In this document: in pieces, positions 36,260 through 43,580 of the stretch | How the letters are laid out: the number at the start of each line of letters is the position of its first letter | Numbering within the stretch: position 1 is the stretch's first letter | NCBI GenBank assembly: GCA_963739005.1 | Contig: CAVTYQ010000005.1 | Location: forward strand, 1-64,000 | Direction: 5' to 3' | Length of the DNA stretch: 64,000 nt | Source: DASWJZ01 sp963739005 | GTDB taxonomy: Bacteria > Pseudomonadota > Alphaproteobacteria > Rhizobiales > Afifellaceae | Translations under genes and position numbers: made by a program | The notes under the pieces: generated by a model | The model's input: the letters and a program-made list of their open reading frames with translations, nothing else | What the model was told of the DNA's origin: nothing | Databases searched by the model: none

Positions 36260-36643
36260 TCATCTTTCCAACTCTTTCGGCTGCTTCGCCGCCAATGTTC
36301 TTAGTCTCATCCATGGCAGAACAATTGCAATTCCAGCGAGATCCGCAATCCAGTCGAGGAGTTCCGCATCACGGCCAACGAACGAAGAGCCCTGCAAGAC
36401 CTCGATCAAGCCGCCGATCGCAGCCAGGGCGAGGGCAAGAGCAACGACGTTCTTCCTACCGAAGGCCCCGAGACCGAGGAGAGCAAGCACCAAGAAAGCG
36501 AGGAAATGTTCGATCTTGTCGCTGAGCAGTGGGACTCGAATCGCGACAGGCGCAAGCGTGCCGCAGAGCAAGGCGAACAGTCCTGCAAAGAAACTGATAC
36601 GCAGCGCCCGCCGACCAAGCCTTTTGCGTTGATCGAAGACCAC
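36260..36643 (-). CDS. VanZ-like small membrane protein (second copy)
   Basis: 127 residues, four membrane segments (ISFFAGLFALLCGTLAPVAI, FLAFLVLALLGLGAFG, VVALALALAAIGGLIEVLQ, WIADLAGIAIVLPWM). The DKIEHFLAFLVLA and GGLIEVLQGSSFVGRDAELL motifs match the copy at 22433-22861. It is not near polysaccharide genes here but keeps the small MSW gene as its divergent neighbour, 270 bases away. Confidence 0.75.
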   Translation of the reverse strand: MVFDQRKRLGRRALRISFFAGLFALLCGTLAPVAIRVPLLSDKIEHFLAFLVLALLGLGAFGRKNVVALALALAAIGGLIEVLQGSSFVGRDAELLDWIADLAGIAIVLPWMRLRTLAAKQPKELER

Positions 36644-36916
36644 GCGAATACCTTGTCAGCACGAGCAGGAGGCGAAAGAAGCTCCGACGCAGGTCAAAAC
36701 CGAACTTATGTGACAATTTTAAGTCGCGTCGGCAGGTCGGAAAATCGGAGGCTAGAAATTGGGCAGTTTCTCTCTGAATAAAGGCCGACGCAAAAGCAGG
36801 GCGCTCGGCAGCTCAGTAGAACTTGACCGTAGGGTTGCATTGGGATTGACTGTCAGTTGACCGTCCAAGCCGAGGCATTTGTCGTGGCCTTAGCATGGGA
36901 GTGAGTGGGGTGGCGC

Positions 36917-37108
36917 ATGTCGTGGGTTCGTCTGCCGCTCTTTTTCGGAACGCTTAAGGTCAAGCCACGTCGGCATCTGAGGCGTGACGAGATTTCGCGC
37001 AAGATCCGGGTGATGAAGATCGGCTCCGTATACGTGACATGGCGGCCGCATTCGGGACGTCGGCACGCAAGCGCGGGCTCTGACGCGGCCTCGGATAGCG
37101 AGCACTGA
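36917..37108 (+). CDS. small conserved protein, MSW.RLPL..GTLKVKP family (copy 2)
   Basis: 63 residues from ATG 36917 (Met 36905 also in frame, but the shared region starts at MSW). MSWVRLPLFFGTLKVKPRRH, then LRRDEISRKIRVMKIGSVYV. Compared with copy 1 at 23000-23215, most base changes are synonymous over the first 45 codons. The tail is Ser/Ala/Asp-rich. A GC-rich hairpin follows 50 bases later. Function unknown. Confidence 0.6.
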   Translation: MSWVRLPLFFGTLKVKPRRHLRRDEISRKIRVMKIGSVYVTWRPHSGRRHASAGSDAASDSEH

Positions 37109-37157
37109 TGCACTGATGGTGCGGAGCTCGCGAGACTGCGAGCCGAAAAAGAGCAGC

Positions 37158-37185
37158 AAAAAAGAGGCGGCGCCTTGGCGCCGCC
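37158..37185. terminator. GC-rich hairpin with A/T tract (copy 2)
   Basis: GGCGGCGC CTTG GCGCCGCC (37166-37185) with AAAAAAG on the left, so on the minus strand the stem is followed by a T6 run. Equivalent in place and structure to 23294-23322. Confidence 0.6.
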
Positions 37186-37390
37186 CGGACTGTGGTCAAC
37201 CGACCCTCATCACCATAGCACGCGACCGACCGAGCGGCACTCTAATTTGGGGCGACGCCCGCGATGCGACGAAAAGAACCAGGCGGACGCCGCTTTGGTC
37301 CGGCTTTGATGAGTCCGTTTCCGCGTAGACAGCTCGAGTGTGCGGCGCTGCTGTCTAAAGAACTAAAGAAACGCGGCGACGCCCACCACG

Positions 37391-37462
37391 GTCCGAACGC
37401 CCGGGCGTCCGATAAATGAAGTTATCTGTGGTTGGGTTCTACCGATGGCGCGGATGGGCGTA
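37391..37462 (+). pseudogene. frameshifted copy of the YRWRGWA microprotein
   Basis: PINEVICGW in one frame and FYRWRGWAY in the next, joined at about 37436, correspond to AIKEVIGGWVYRWRGWA of the copy at 32178-32288. One indel inside the conserved block and no start or stop in place. The downstream non-coding element remains. Confidence 0.6.
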
Positions 37463-37622
37463 TCGCTCGAGCTGAGCGACGTCAACCTTAATGCCTGCCT
37501 GTGTCATCTCTGACCACCGGTTGTGGTATCGGCGTGCAGCATCAAGGCGACGGCCAGGCTCTTCCCACGCAAAGGTCCGTCTTGGGGCAGAGGCGGCGGT
37601 CCTTCGGGATCGTCGCCTTTTT
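37463..37622 (+). ncRNA. candidate small RNA with intrinsic terminator (copy B)
   Basis: Partner of 32289-32457. Shared blocks in the same order: GAGCGACGTCAACCTTAA, CGGTTGTGGTAT, GCCAGGCTC, GCAAAGG.CCGTCTTGG and the UUCG terminator. Since the microprotein directly upstream is broken in this copy while the element is kept, the element may be selected on its own. Confidence 0.5.
37592..37622 (+). terminator. intrinsic terminator, UUCG-capped (copy B)
   Basis: Stem GGCGGCGGTCC, loop TTCG, GGATCGTCGCC, then TTTTT. The T-A pair here replaces the A-A mismatch of copy A. Confidence 0.82.
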
Positions 37623-37657
37623 CCTCAAGGGCCCGTGAGAGAAGGAACCGTCGTCCA

Positions 37658-38197
37658 TCATTTAACGAGCAGCACTACAGCGAGAAGCGCGACAGCGAGC
37701 GCGATCGTTGCGCCAGCCGAGGCGGTCGCGATCACCAACGCGATCACTGCTGTTTTGTTTGCTGCCCGAGCGAGCTCGGTGTGAAGCCGTGTTTCGTCGA
37801 TGGCCACGCGGGCGGCTTTGGCTGCCAGACGGGCAGCGTTCGTCGCCGAGTGAGCTGCTTCCGTCGCTTGACGCGCGATTTCCACGTGGTCTGGCAGCGG
37901 GTCTTCTGTGCGCTGCCGGTCCTCCACACGCCGGTCTTCGCGTCGCCGGTCTTCGATGCGCCGGTCTTCAGTACGCCGTTCTTCGACGCGTCGTTCTGCG
38001 GTGCGACGCTCCGGCTCGTGGAGAGCAGGCGCTTGCACGGCATCAATGTCGCTCTCTTCGAGGAACCTCAGCCTAGAGCGCGCGACGTCTGCGCTTTCGG
38101 CAACGCCCAACGTTCGCGCAGCTCTTTCGAGCCTCTCAACGCTTCCTTCGAGATCGGCGGGCCAATCCCCGGCACTGCCTCTCAGAGCTGCGCTCAT
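37658..38197 (-). CDS. tail-anchored protein with ERR/EDRR repeats (copy B)
   Basis: 179 residues from ATG 38197 (AGGGAG 8 bases upstream; Met 38224 in frame is less likely by comparison with copy A). ADLEGSVERLERAARTLG and RSRLRFLEESDID are followed by about eight tandem units of (A/E)(E/D)RR(x) with alternating charge, then ATEAAHSATNAARLAAKAAR, LHTELARAANKT, and a C-terminal membrane helix ending AVALLAVVLLVK. The repeat should form a long charged helix. About 20 residues longer than copy A because of extra repeats. Confidence 0.65.
   Translation of the reverse strand: MSAALRGSAGDWPADLEGSVERLERAARTLGVAESADVARSRLRFLEESDIDAVQAPALHEPERRTAERRVEERRTEDRRIEDRRREDRRVEDRQRTEDPLPDHVEIARQATEAAHSATNAARLAAKAARVAIDETRLHTELARAANKTAVIALVIATASAGATIALAVALLAVVLLVK
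37917..38005 (-). repeat. 15-base tandem repeat coding the EDRR units
   Basis: On the plus strand, units of CGCCGGTCTTC(N4) recur about six times with small changes. They encode RRxED units of the tail-anchored protein. Fewer units are left in copy A. Confidence 0.7.
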
Positions 38198-38272
38198 CCT
38201 AAAGTCTCCCTCGCGAGTCGTCATTCATCTATGACCTCCGCGACTCTCATGCGATCATATGTCATCCAACCT

Positions 38273-38301
38273 TCAATCTGTCCGTCAACTGCACGGGTCA
38301 A
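38273..38301 (-). promoter_or_regulatory. conserved promoter-like element before the tail-anchored gene (copy B)
   Basis: TTGACC, 17 bases, GATTGA on the minus strand, 76 bases before the start. See 33258-33286 for the matching element. Confidence 0.45.
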
Positions 38302-38509
38302 CTCCCGCGAGCGCTATCCACAGCTCGTTTGGCCAGGGCCGGGCGACGGGCGCGCTCGATCCAGCTCGCCAGGACGTGCCGGTCTAACGCCGGACTTTGA
38401 TGCATCTCAAGGACACTTTTTCGGCTAGTCTGCTTGGCTCGATGTCTTGGCAGCTGAGCCGCTGGCAGCTGAGCCGATCAAGATCGCAATAAGAGAGGGA
38501 GGTCGTCGG

Positions 38510-39748
38510 ATGTCTTCTTTGCTACGCTCATCGCTGGTCGCGGTAGGAACGCTTGCGGTTTTGGCCGTTACGCCAGCCTCAGCACAAACCACGATCAATG
38601 CGCTTTTCATGGCCCAGGCCGCCTATAGCGAGGCCGACGTCAGGGCCATGACGGCGGGGTTCGAGCAGGCCAACCCCGATATCAAGGTCAATCTCGAGTT
38701 CGTGCCCTACGAGGGCTTGCGCGACAAGACGCTGCTCGCGCAAGGCTCCGGCGGCTATGACGTCGCGCTCTTTGACGTGATCTGGCCGGCGGAGTTCGCC
38801 ACCAACCACGTGCTCATGGACGTAACCGACCGTATCACGCCAGACATGAACAGCGGCGTGTTCCCCGGGGCCTGGACGACGGTCGAGTATCAGGGTCACC
38901 GCTACGGCCTGCCGTGGATTCTCGATACGAAGTATCTCTTCTACAACAAGGATATGCTGGCTAAGGCTGGTATCAGTGCGCCGCCCAAGACCTGGGACGA
39001 ACTCGTCCAGGACGCCAAGACGATCAAAGACAAGGGCATCCTTGACACACCAATCGCGTGGAGTTGGGCGCAGGCCGAGGCGGCGATCTGTGACTACGCA
39101 ACTTTGGTCGACGCGTATGGCGGCAAGTTCCTCGACGATAGCGGCAAGCCGGCCTTTCAGGCGGATGGCGGGCTGAAAGCGCTGCAATACATGGTTGAGA
39201 GCGTCAAAGACGGCGTCACCAATCCCAACTCCAAAGAATTCCTCGAGGAGGATGTACGCCGCGTGTTCCAAAACGGCGAGGCGGCCTTTGCGCTCAACTG
39301 GACCTACATGTTCAATCTCGCCAACGACCCCAAGGAGAGCAAGGTCGCAGGCCAGGTGGGTGTCGAACCGGCGCCTGGCGTCGACGGCATCAGCCAAGCC
39401 TCGGCGGTCAACGGATCGATGGGACTCGGCATCACCTCGACCAGCAAGCACCCCGACGAGGCATGGAAATATATCGTCTACATGACCTCGCAGCCGGTGC
39501 AGAATGCCTATGCCAAGCTGAGCCTTCCGATCTGGGCGTCGTCCTATGACGATCCGGCCGTGAGCAAGGGCCAGGAGGATCTGATCGCCGCCGCGAAAGT
39601 CAGTCTGCCGCTGATGTTCCCGCGCCCGACGACGCCGAACTACCAGGAGCTCTCCAACGCCTTGCAGGTCGGAATCCAGCAGGCGGTGCTAGGCGCGCAA
39701 AGCCCCGAAGACGCGCTGAAAGAAGCGGCCGGAAATTCTGGTCTGTGA
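38510..39748 (+). CDS. sugar ABC transporter substrate-binding protein
   Basis: 412 residues from ATG 38510 (GAGGGAGG upstream). Sec signal (LRSSLVAVGTLAVLAVTPAS, then AQ). Solute-binding family 1 features: FEQANPDIKVNLEFVPYEGL, DVALFDVIWPAEFA, GLPWILDTKYLFYNKDMLAK, PKTWDELVQDAKTIKDKG, VNGSMGLGITSTSKHPDEAW. This class binds oligosaccharides, polyols or glycosyl compounds in the periplasm. It leads an operon of transporter, SIS protein, PfkB kinase and ATPase. A hairpin after its stop separates it from the permease genes. Confidence 0.9.
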   Translation: MSSLLRSSLVAVGTLAVLAVTPASAQTTINALFMAQAAYSEADVRAMTAGFEQANPDIKVNLEFVPYEGLRDKTLLAQGSGGYDVALFDVIWPAEFATNHVLMDVTDRITPDMNSGVFPGAWTTVEYQGHRYGLPWILDTKYLFYNKDMLAKAGISAPPKTWDELVQDAKTIKDKGILDTPIAWSWAQAEAAICDYATLVDAYGGKFLDDSGKPAFQADGGLKALQYMVESVKDGVTNPNSKEFLEEDVRRVFQNGEAAFALNWTYMFNLANDPKESKVAGQVGVEPAPGVDGISQASAVNGSMGLGITSTSKHPDEAWKYIVYMTSQPVQNAYAKLSLPIWASSYDDPAVSKGQEDLIAAAKVSLPLMFPRPTTPNYQELSNALQVGIQQAVLGAQSPEDALKEAAGNSGL

Positions 39749-39764
39749 GCGACCGAACCGCGAG

Positions 39765-39793
39765 CGGGCGGTGCAAAACGGATGTACCGCCCG
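39765..39793 (+). promoter_or_regulatory. intercistronic hairpin after the binding-protein gene
   Basis: Perfect 8-bp inverted repeat CGGGCGGT (39765-39772) / ACCGCCCG (39786-39793), no T run. Hairpins at this place in ABC operons commonly protect the binding-protein mRNA and lower permease expression. Confidence 0.5.
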
Positions 39794-39888
39794 ATCGGCC
39801 TTGCCGTCCCCTACGTGGCCTTCGATACGGATAGGGTAGGTCTCGTCTGGCGGACGGGGCTCGACGAACTCAGCGCTAGTCGGAGGAC

Positions 39889-40770
39889 ATGCAAGTGAGG
39901 CGTTGGCCGTCGCTTGGCTCCTGGCTGCTGATGACGCCGCTTCTCGCAGTGATGATCGCGGTGATCGGCTGGCCCTTGCTCGACACCATCCAACTCAGCT
40001 TCAGCAATGCCCGCCTGATCGGAACCGGAGGCCAATTCGTCGGCCTCGAAAATTACCAGAAGGCGCTCTCGGGGATGCCTCTCCGAAATGCGCTTGTCAC
40101 CACGGCGATCTTTGCTCTCGCCTCAGTGGCAGTAGAGATGCTGCTCGGAGTCTTGGCGGCGTTGCTGCTTGACCAGCAGTTTCGCGGTCGCACCGCGCTC
40201 AGGGCGATGATGATCCTGCCATGGGCTCTGCCAACCATCGTCAACGCCACGCTCTGGCGGCTCATCTACAATCCCGAATACGGGGCCCTCAACGCGCTTT
40301 TGACTCAACTCGGCATCCTTGGCGACTACCGCTCTTGGCTTGGCGAGCCGACGCCGGCGATGGTGTCGCTGATCGCCGCCGATGCCTGGAAGAACTTCTC
40401 CCTGGTGGCGCTGATAGGCCTCGCCGCGCTGCAGGCGGTGCCGAAGGATATCAAGGCGGCAGCGGTGGTGGATGGCGCCGGCGCCATCGCCTGGTTTCGC
40501 TTCGTGCTGTGGCCCTATCTTGCGGGACCGTTGATGGTGGCGCTGGTCTTGCGCACGATCGAAGCCTTCAAGGTCTTCGACATCATCTGGGTGATGACCC
40601 GCGGCGGCCCCGCGAACTCAACTCGCACCCTCTCGATCCTCGTTTACCAGGAGGCCTTTTCGTTTCAGCGGGCGGGGTCGGGTGCGTCTTTAGCGCTGAT
40701 CGTCACTCTCATCATCACGGTGCTTGCGGCGATCTATATCGCCGCCATCCGCCGCAGCGTTGAAGCCTGA
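39889..40770 (+). CDS. sugar ABC transporter permease (MalF/UgpA-like)
   Basis: 293 residues, six membrane segments beginning SWLLMTPLLAVMIAVIGWPL. The EAA loop that docks the ATPase reads DIKAAAVVDGAGAIAWFRFV LWP. LSFSNARLIGTGGQFVGLENY is the typical first periplasmic loop of this family. Starts at ATG 39889 after CGGAGGAC. Pairs with the next permease. Confidence 0.9.
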   Translation: MQVRRWPSLGSWLLMTPLLAVMIAVIGWPLLDTIQLSFSNARLIGTGGQFVGLENYQKALSGMPLRNALVTTAIFALASVAVEMLLGVLAALLLDQQFRGRTALRAMMILPWALPTIVNATLWRLIYNPEYGALNALLTQLGILGDYRSWLGEPTPAMVSLIAADAWKNFSLVALIGLAALQAVPKDIKAAAVVDGAGAIAWFRFVLWPYLAGPLMVALVLRTIEAFKVFDIIWVMTRGGPANSTRTLSILVYQEAFSFQRAGSGASLALIVTLIITVLAAIYIAAIRRSVEA

Positions 40771-40774
40771 GCCA

Positions 40775-41620
40775 ATGGAACGCCGCGGACCGCTCGCAAC
40801 GATCCTCGTCTACGGCGCGGCACTTCTGCTCGCGGTCTTCACTCTTGCCCCGCTCGTCTGGCTGTTCGTCATGAGCATCTCGTCGACCGGCGACTTGACC
40901 GCCAAGCCTTTGCACTGGTGGCCTGAAGTCGTCGATTTCTCGCGCTACCGAACGCTCCTCACACTCGCAAAAAACAGCTTGGGAGAGACGTTTCTTTATT
41001 CCCTTCGCAATTCGCTGATCGTCTCCACGCTCGGCACCGTCGCAGCCTTGCTAGTGGCGATCCCCGCGGGCTGGGCGGTTTCCCGCAATGCCAGGATCGG
41101 ATGGTCGCTCCATGCCGTGATCGCCACCTACATGCTGCCGCCCGTCGCGCTCGCCGTCCCGCTCTACCGAAGCCTTGCGACCTTGGGCCTGCTCAACACC
41201 GTCTACGGACTTGCGCTCGTTTACCTGACGATTCTCGCGCCCTTCACCACCTGGCTGCTCAAGTCGGGATTCGATTCGATCCCGCGCGAGATCGAGAACG
41301 CAGCGATGATCGATGGCGCGCGGCTGGACCAGTCGATCCGTCTGATCATGCTGCCACTCGCGGCGCCGGTGGTGGCGACGACCGCGCTCTTTGCCTTCCT
41401 CCTGGCCTGGGACGAGTTCTTCTACGCGCTGCTTTTCACCTCGGACTTGCGCTCGAAGATCCTGACTGTCGAGATCGCCGACCTCGCCGGTGGCCGCATT
41501 TCCGACTACGGACTAATCGCCACAGCTGGCGTCCTCGCGTCGCTCCCCCCGGTGCTGATCGGGCTGGTCATGCAGAGGGCGCTTGTATCCGGACTGATGC
41601 AGGGCGGGGTCAAAGGATGA
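40775..41620 (+). CDS. sugar ABC transporter permease (MalG/UgpE-like)
   Basis: 281 residues from ATG 40775, four bases after the previous stop (a frame start at 40724 lies inside the previous gene). Six membrane segments. The EAA motif is EIENAAMIDGARLDQSIRLI MLP. Final segment TAGVLASLPPVLIGLVMQRA, then LVSGLMQGGVKG, is the usual end. Its stop overlaps the start of the SIS gene (ATGA), showing translational coupling. Confidence 0.9.
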   Translation: MERRGPLATILVYGAALLLAVFTLAPLVWLFVMSISSTGDLTAKPLHWWPEVVDFSRYRTLLTLAKNSLGETFLYSLRNSLIVSTLGTVAALLVAIPAGWAVSRNARIGWSLHAVIATYMLPPVALAVPLYRSLATLGLLNTVYGLALVYLTILAPFTTWLLKSGFDSIPREIENAAMIDGARLDQSIRLIMLPLAAPVVATTALFAFLLAWDEFFYALLFTSDLRSKILTVEIADLAGGRISDYGLIATAGVLASLPPVLIGLVMQRALVSGLMQGGVKG

Positions 41621-42639
41621 CGGGCATGGTGCAGGATTCCGCCGCTCCGGGCCTTGTGGCGATCAGGACGGAAATGGCCCGCCAGCGCGACGATGCGCTG
41701 GCGTCGTTTGCCGCAGCACGCGAGACGGCTCGGCAGATAGCCAACCACGTGCGTTCAACGGGCCGGCTGCTGCTGCTCGGCATGGGTGCCTCGCATGCAG
41801 TCGGTCGTGCGCTCGAGCCATTCTATCGCCGACTTGCGATCGACGCAGTCGCGCTGCCGCTTTCCGAGCAGCTCATTGCACCGCTCCGAACTGACGACAA
41901 GACCATCATCGTCACCTCGCAGTCGGGCGAAAGTGCGGAGGTGATCCGATGGCTGAACGAGAATGATCGCGGAAGGGGCGCATTCGGGCTAACGCTCGAC
42001 CCCGAGGCATCGCTGGCGCAGGCATTGCCTTGTCTCGTCGGCTCGGGCGGACCAGAGCTTGCGTTCGCCGCGACCCGCAGCCTGACGATCAGCTTTGCGC
42101 TTCATCTTGCCGTGCTTGCGGAGCTCGGCGATGACCCGGAACCCGCCCTCGCCGTGCTGCGATCCGACAACGCGCCGAGGGTCGCCGCCGCGCTCGCCGC
42201 GTTTTCGGCGATCCGCGCAATTGTGACCTCCGGCCGTCTGCTGCAGGGGCTCGCCGAGGCCCTGGCACTCGGCCTATCAGAACTCTCCCGCGTCCCGGCC
42301 CTTTCGCTCGAGGGCGGGCAATTGCGGCACGGGCCGCTCGAGATGCTCGGGCCGGAAGTCGGCGTGCTGCTGTTGCGCTGCGACGAGACCGCCGCGCCCC
42401 TTGTCGCGTCTATGGCAGCCGTTGCGCTCGCTGCAGGTTCGCCTGTCGTCGTCCTCGACACCTCCGGCGAGCCGCCGGCCAACTGCGCGGTCCACCTCAC
42501 CTGGCCCCGTACCGGAGGGCTGGCGGCTATCTTCAGCATTCTTCCGACCGCGCAGGAATTGATGCTGGGTTTCGCCGCCACCCGCGTCGCTGACGTTGGC
42601 ACGCCACGGCGCAGCTCAAAGATCACGCGGACGGAATAG
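41617..42639 (+). CDS. SIS-domain sugar isomerase/deglycase (FrlB/AgaS/GlmS-C like)
   Basis: 340 residues with two SIS domains. First: GRLLLLGMGASHAVGRALEP and TIIVTSQSGESAEVIRWL (the S-G-E-S phosphosugar loop). Second: AIVTSGRLLQGLAEALALGL, LSRVPALSLEGGQLRHGPLE (the E...HGP catalytic and substrate signature of this family). Members are fructosamine-6-phosphate deglycases (FrlB, FraB), AgaS deaminase-isomerases or GlmS isomerase domains. The neighbouring PfkB kinase and ABC transporter favour a deglycase acting on a phosphorylated Amadori compound, but an aminosugar route is possible. Starts at the ATGA overlap with the permease. Confidence 0.85.
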   Translation: MTGMVQDSAAPGLVAIRTEMARQRDDALASFAAARETARQIANHVRSTGRLLLLGMGASHAVGRALEPFYRRLAIDAVALPLSEQLIAPLRTDDKTIIVTSQSGESAEVIRWLNENDRGRGAFGLTLDPEASLAQALPCLVGSGGPELAFAATRSLTISFALHLAVLAELGDDPEPALAVLRSDNAPRVAAALAAFSAIRAIVTSGRLLQGLAEALALGLSELSRVPALSLEGGQLRHGPLEMLGPEVGVLLLRCDETAAPLVASMAAVALAAGSPVVVLDTSGEPPANCAVHLTWPRTGGLAAIFSILPTAQELMLGFAATRVADVGTPRRSSKITRTE

Positions 42640-42644
42640 CGGTC

Positions 42645-43580
42645 ATGCGCGCACTCGCCGTCCTTGGAAACGTCAATCTCGATCTGATCGTCGGCCCGCT
42701 CACGCCCTGGCCCGAGCCCGGCACCGAGGTCACGGTCGCGCACCACCAAGTGCGGGCCGGCGGCGCGGCGGGCAATGCCGCTCTTGCCTGGCGAAAGCTG
42801 GGCGTCCCTTTTCAAATTGCCGCCAACCTCGGCGACGACGCGTTCGGCCAATTCCTGCGGACGGAATTCGGCGCGGTCGCCGACCGATGGCCGATCACCA
42901 CGCCAAGCACAACGCTTTCGATCGGCCTCACGCATCCAAGTGGCGAGCGCACCTTCATCACGCCGCTTGGGCATCTCAACGACTTCACCGTCGAACAGGC
43001 GCTCTCCTGCATCGATGAAAATCGGCTGCGGGGCGGCATCCTTCTCGTATGTGGGTCATTCGTGACACCGCAATTGACCGCGGCTTATGACAGGTTGTTC
43101 GATTGGGCCGATGCCCGGTCGATCGAAGTGGCACTCGATACTGGCTGGCCGCCGAGCGGCTGGAACAAGGCGACGATCGTAGCAACGCGAGGCTGGATCG
43201 CGCGCTGTCATCATCTTCTCCTCAACGAAGTCGAGGCCGTCGCTCTTGCGCGGACCAGCGATCCTGAGGAGGCAGCACGGTCTCTCGCCGCCGGCATGCG
43301 GCGGCAGAATCCGATGGTGGTGGTGAAGCAAGGGCCGCACGGCGCGCTCGCCTGCTCGACGGGCTGCGAGATTCTCCGCGTGCCGGCGCTCGATGTCGCG
43401 GTCATCGATACGATCGGCGCCGGCGATGCCTTCAATGCCGGCTATCTTGCGTCCGTTGCCGCGGGGCAAGCGACCGAGGAAGCGCTGCGGCGCGGCGTGG
43501 AAACCGCCTCAGCAGCGATTTCCGCTGCGCATCGGTGGCCTGAAGAGGCGAGCCAGCGCGTCAGGGGGAAGCTTCGATGA
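42645..43580 (+). CDS. PfkB-family carbohydrate kinase (FrlD-like context)
   Basis: 311 residues. LAVLGNVNLDLIVGPL start, AGGAAGNAALAWRKLG (PfkB signature 1 region), MVVVKQGPHGALACS, and DTIGAGDAFNAGYLASVA (signature 2 with the catalytic Asp and anion hole). Located 5 bases after the SIS gene and overlapping the ATPase gene start by 4 bases. By analogy with FrlD/FraD it would phosphorylate the imported sugar derivative at C6 before cleavage by the SIS enzyme; substrate specificity cannot be read directly. Confidence 0.88.
   Translation: MRALAVLGNVNLDLIVGPLTPWPEPGTEVTVAHHQVRAGGAAGNAALAWRKLGVPFQIAANLGDDAFGQFLRTEFGAVADRWPITTPSTTLSIGLTHPSGERTFITPLGHLNDFTVEQALSCIDENRLRGGILLVCGSFVTPQLTAAYDRLFDWADARSIEVALDTGWPPSGWNKATIVATRGWIARCHHLLLNEVEAVALARTSDPEEAARSLAAGMRRQNPMVVVKQGPHGALACSTGCEILRVPALDVAVIDTIGAGDAFNAGYLASVAAGQATEEALRRGVETASAAISAAHRWPEEASQRVRGKLR

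Noticed and set aside
37917..38005. Possible CRISPR-like short direct repeats
   Set aside because: Units are contiguous without spacers and encode the EDRR repeat of a protein.
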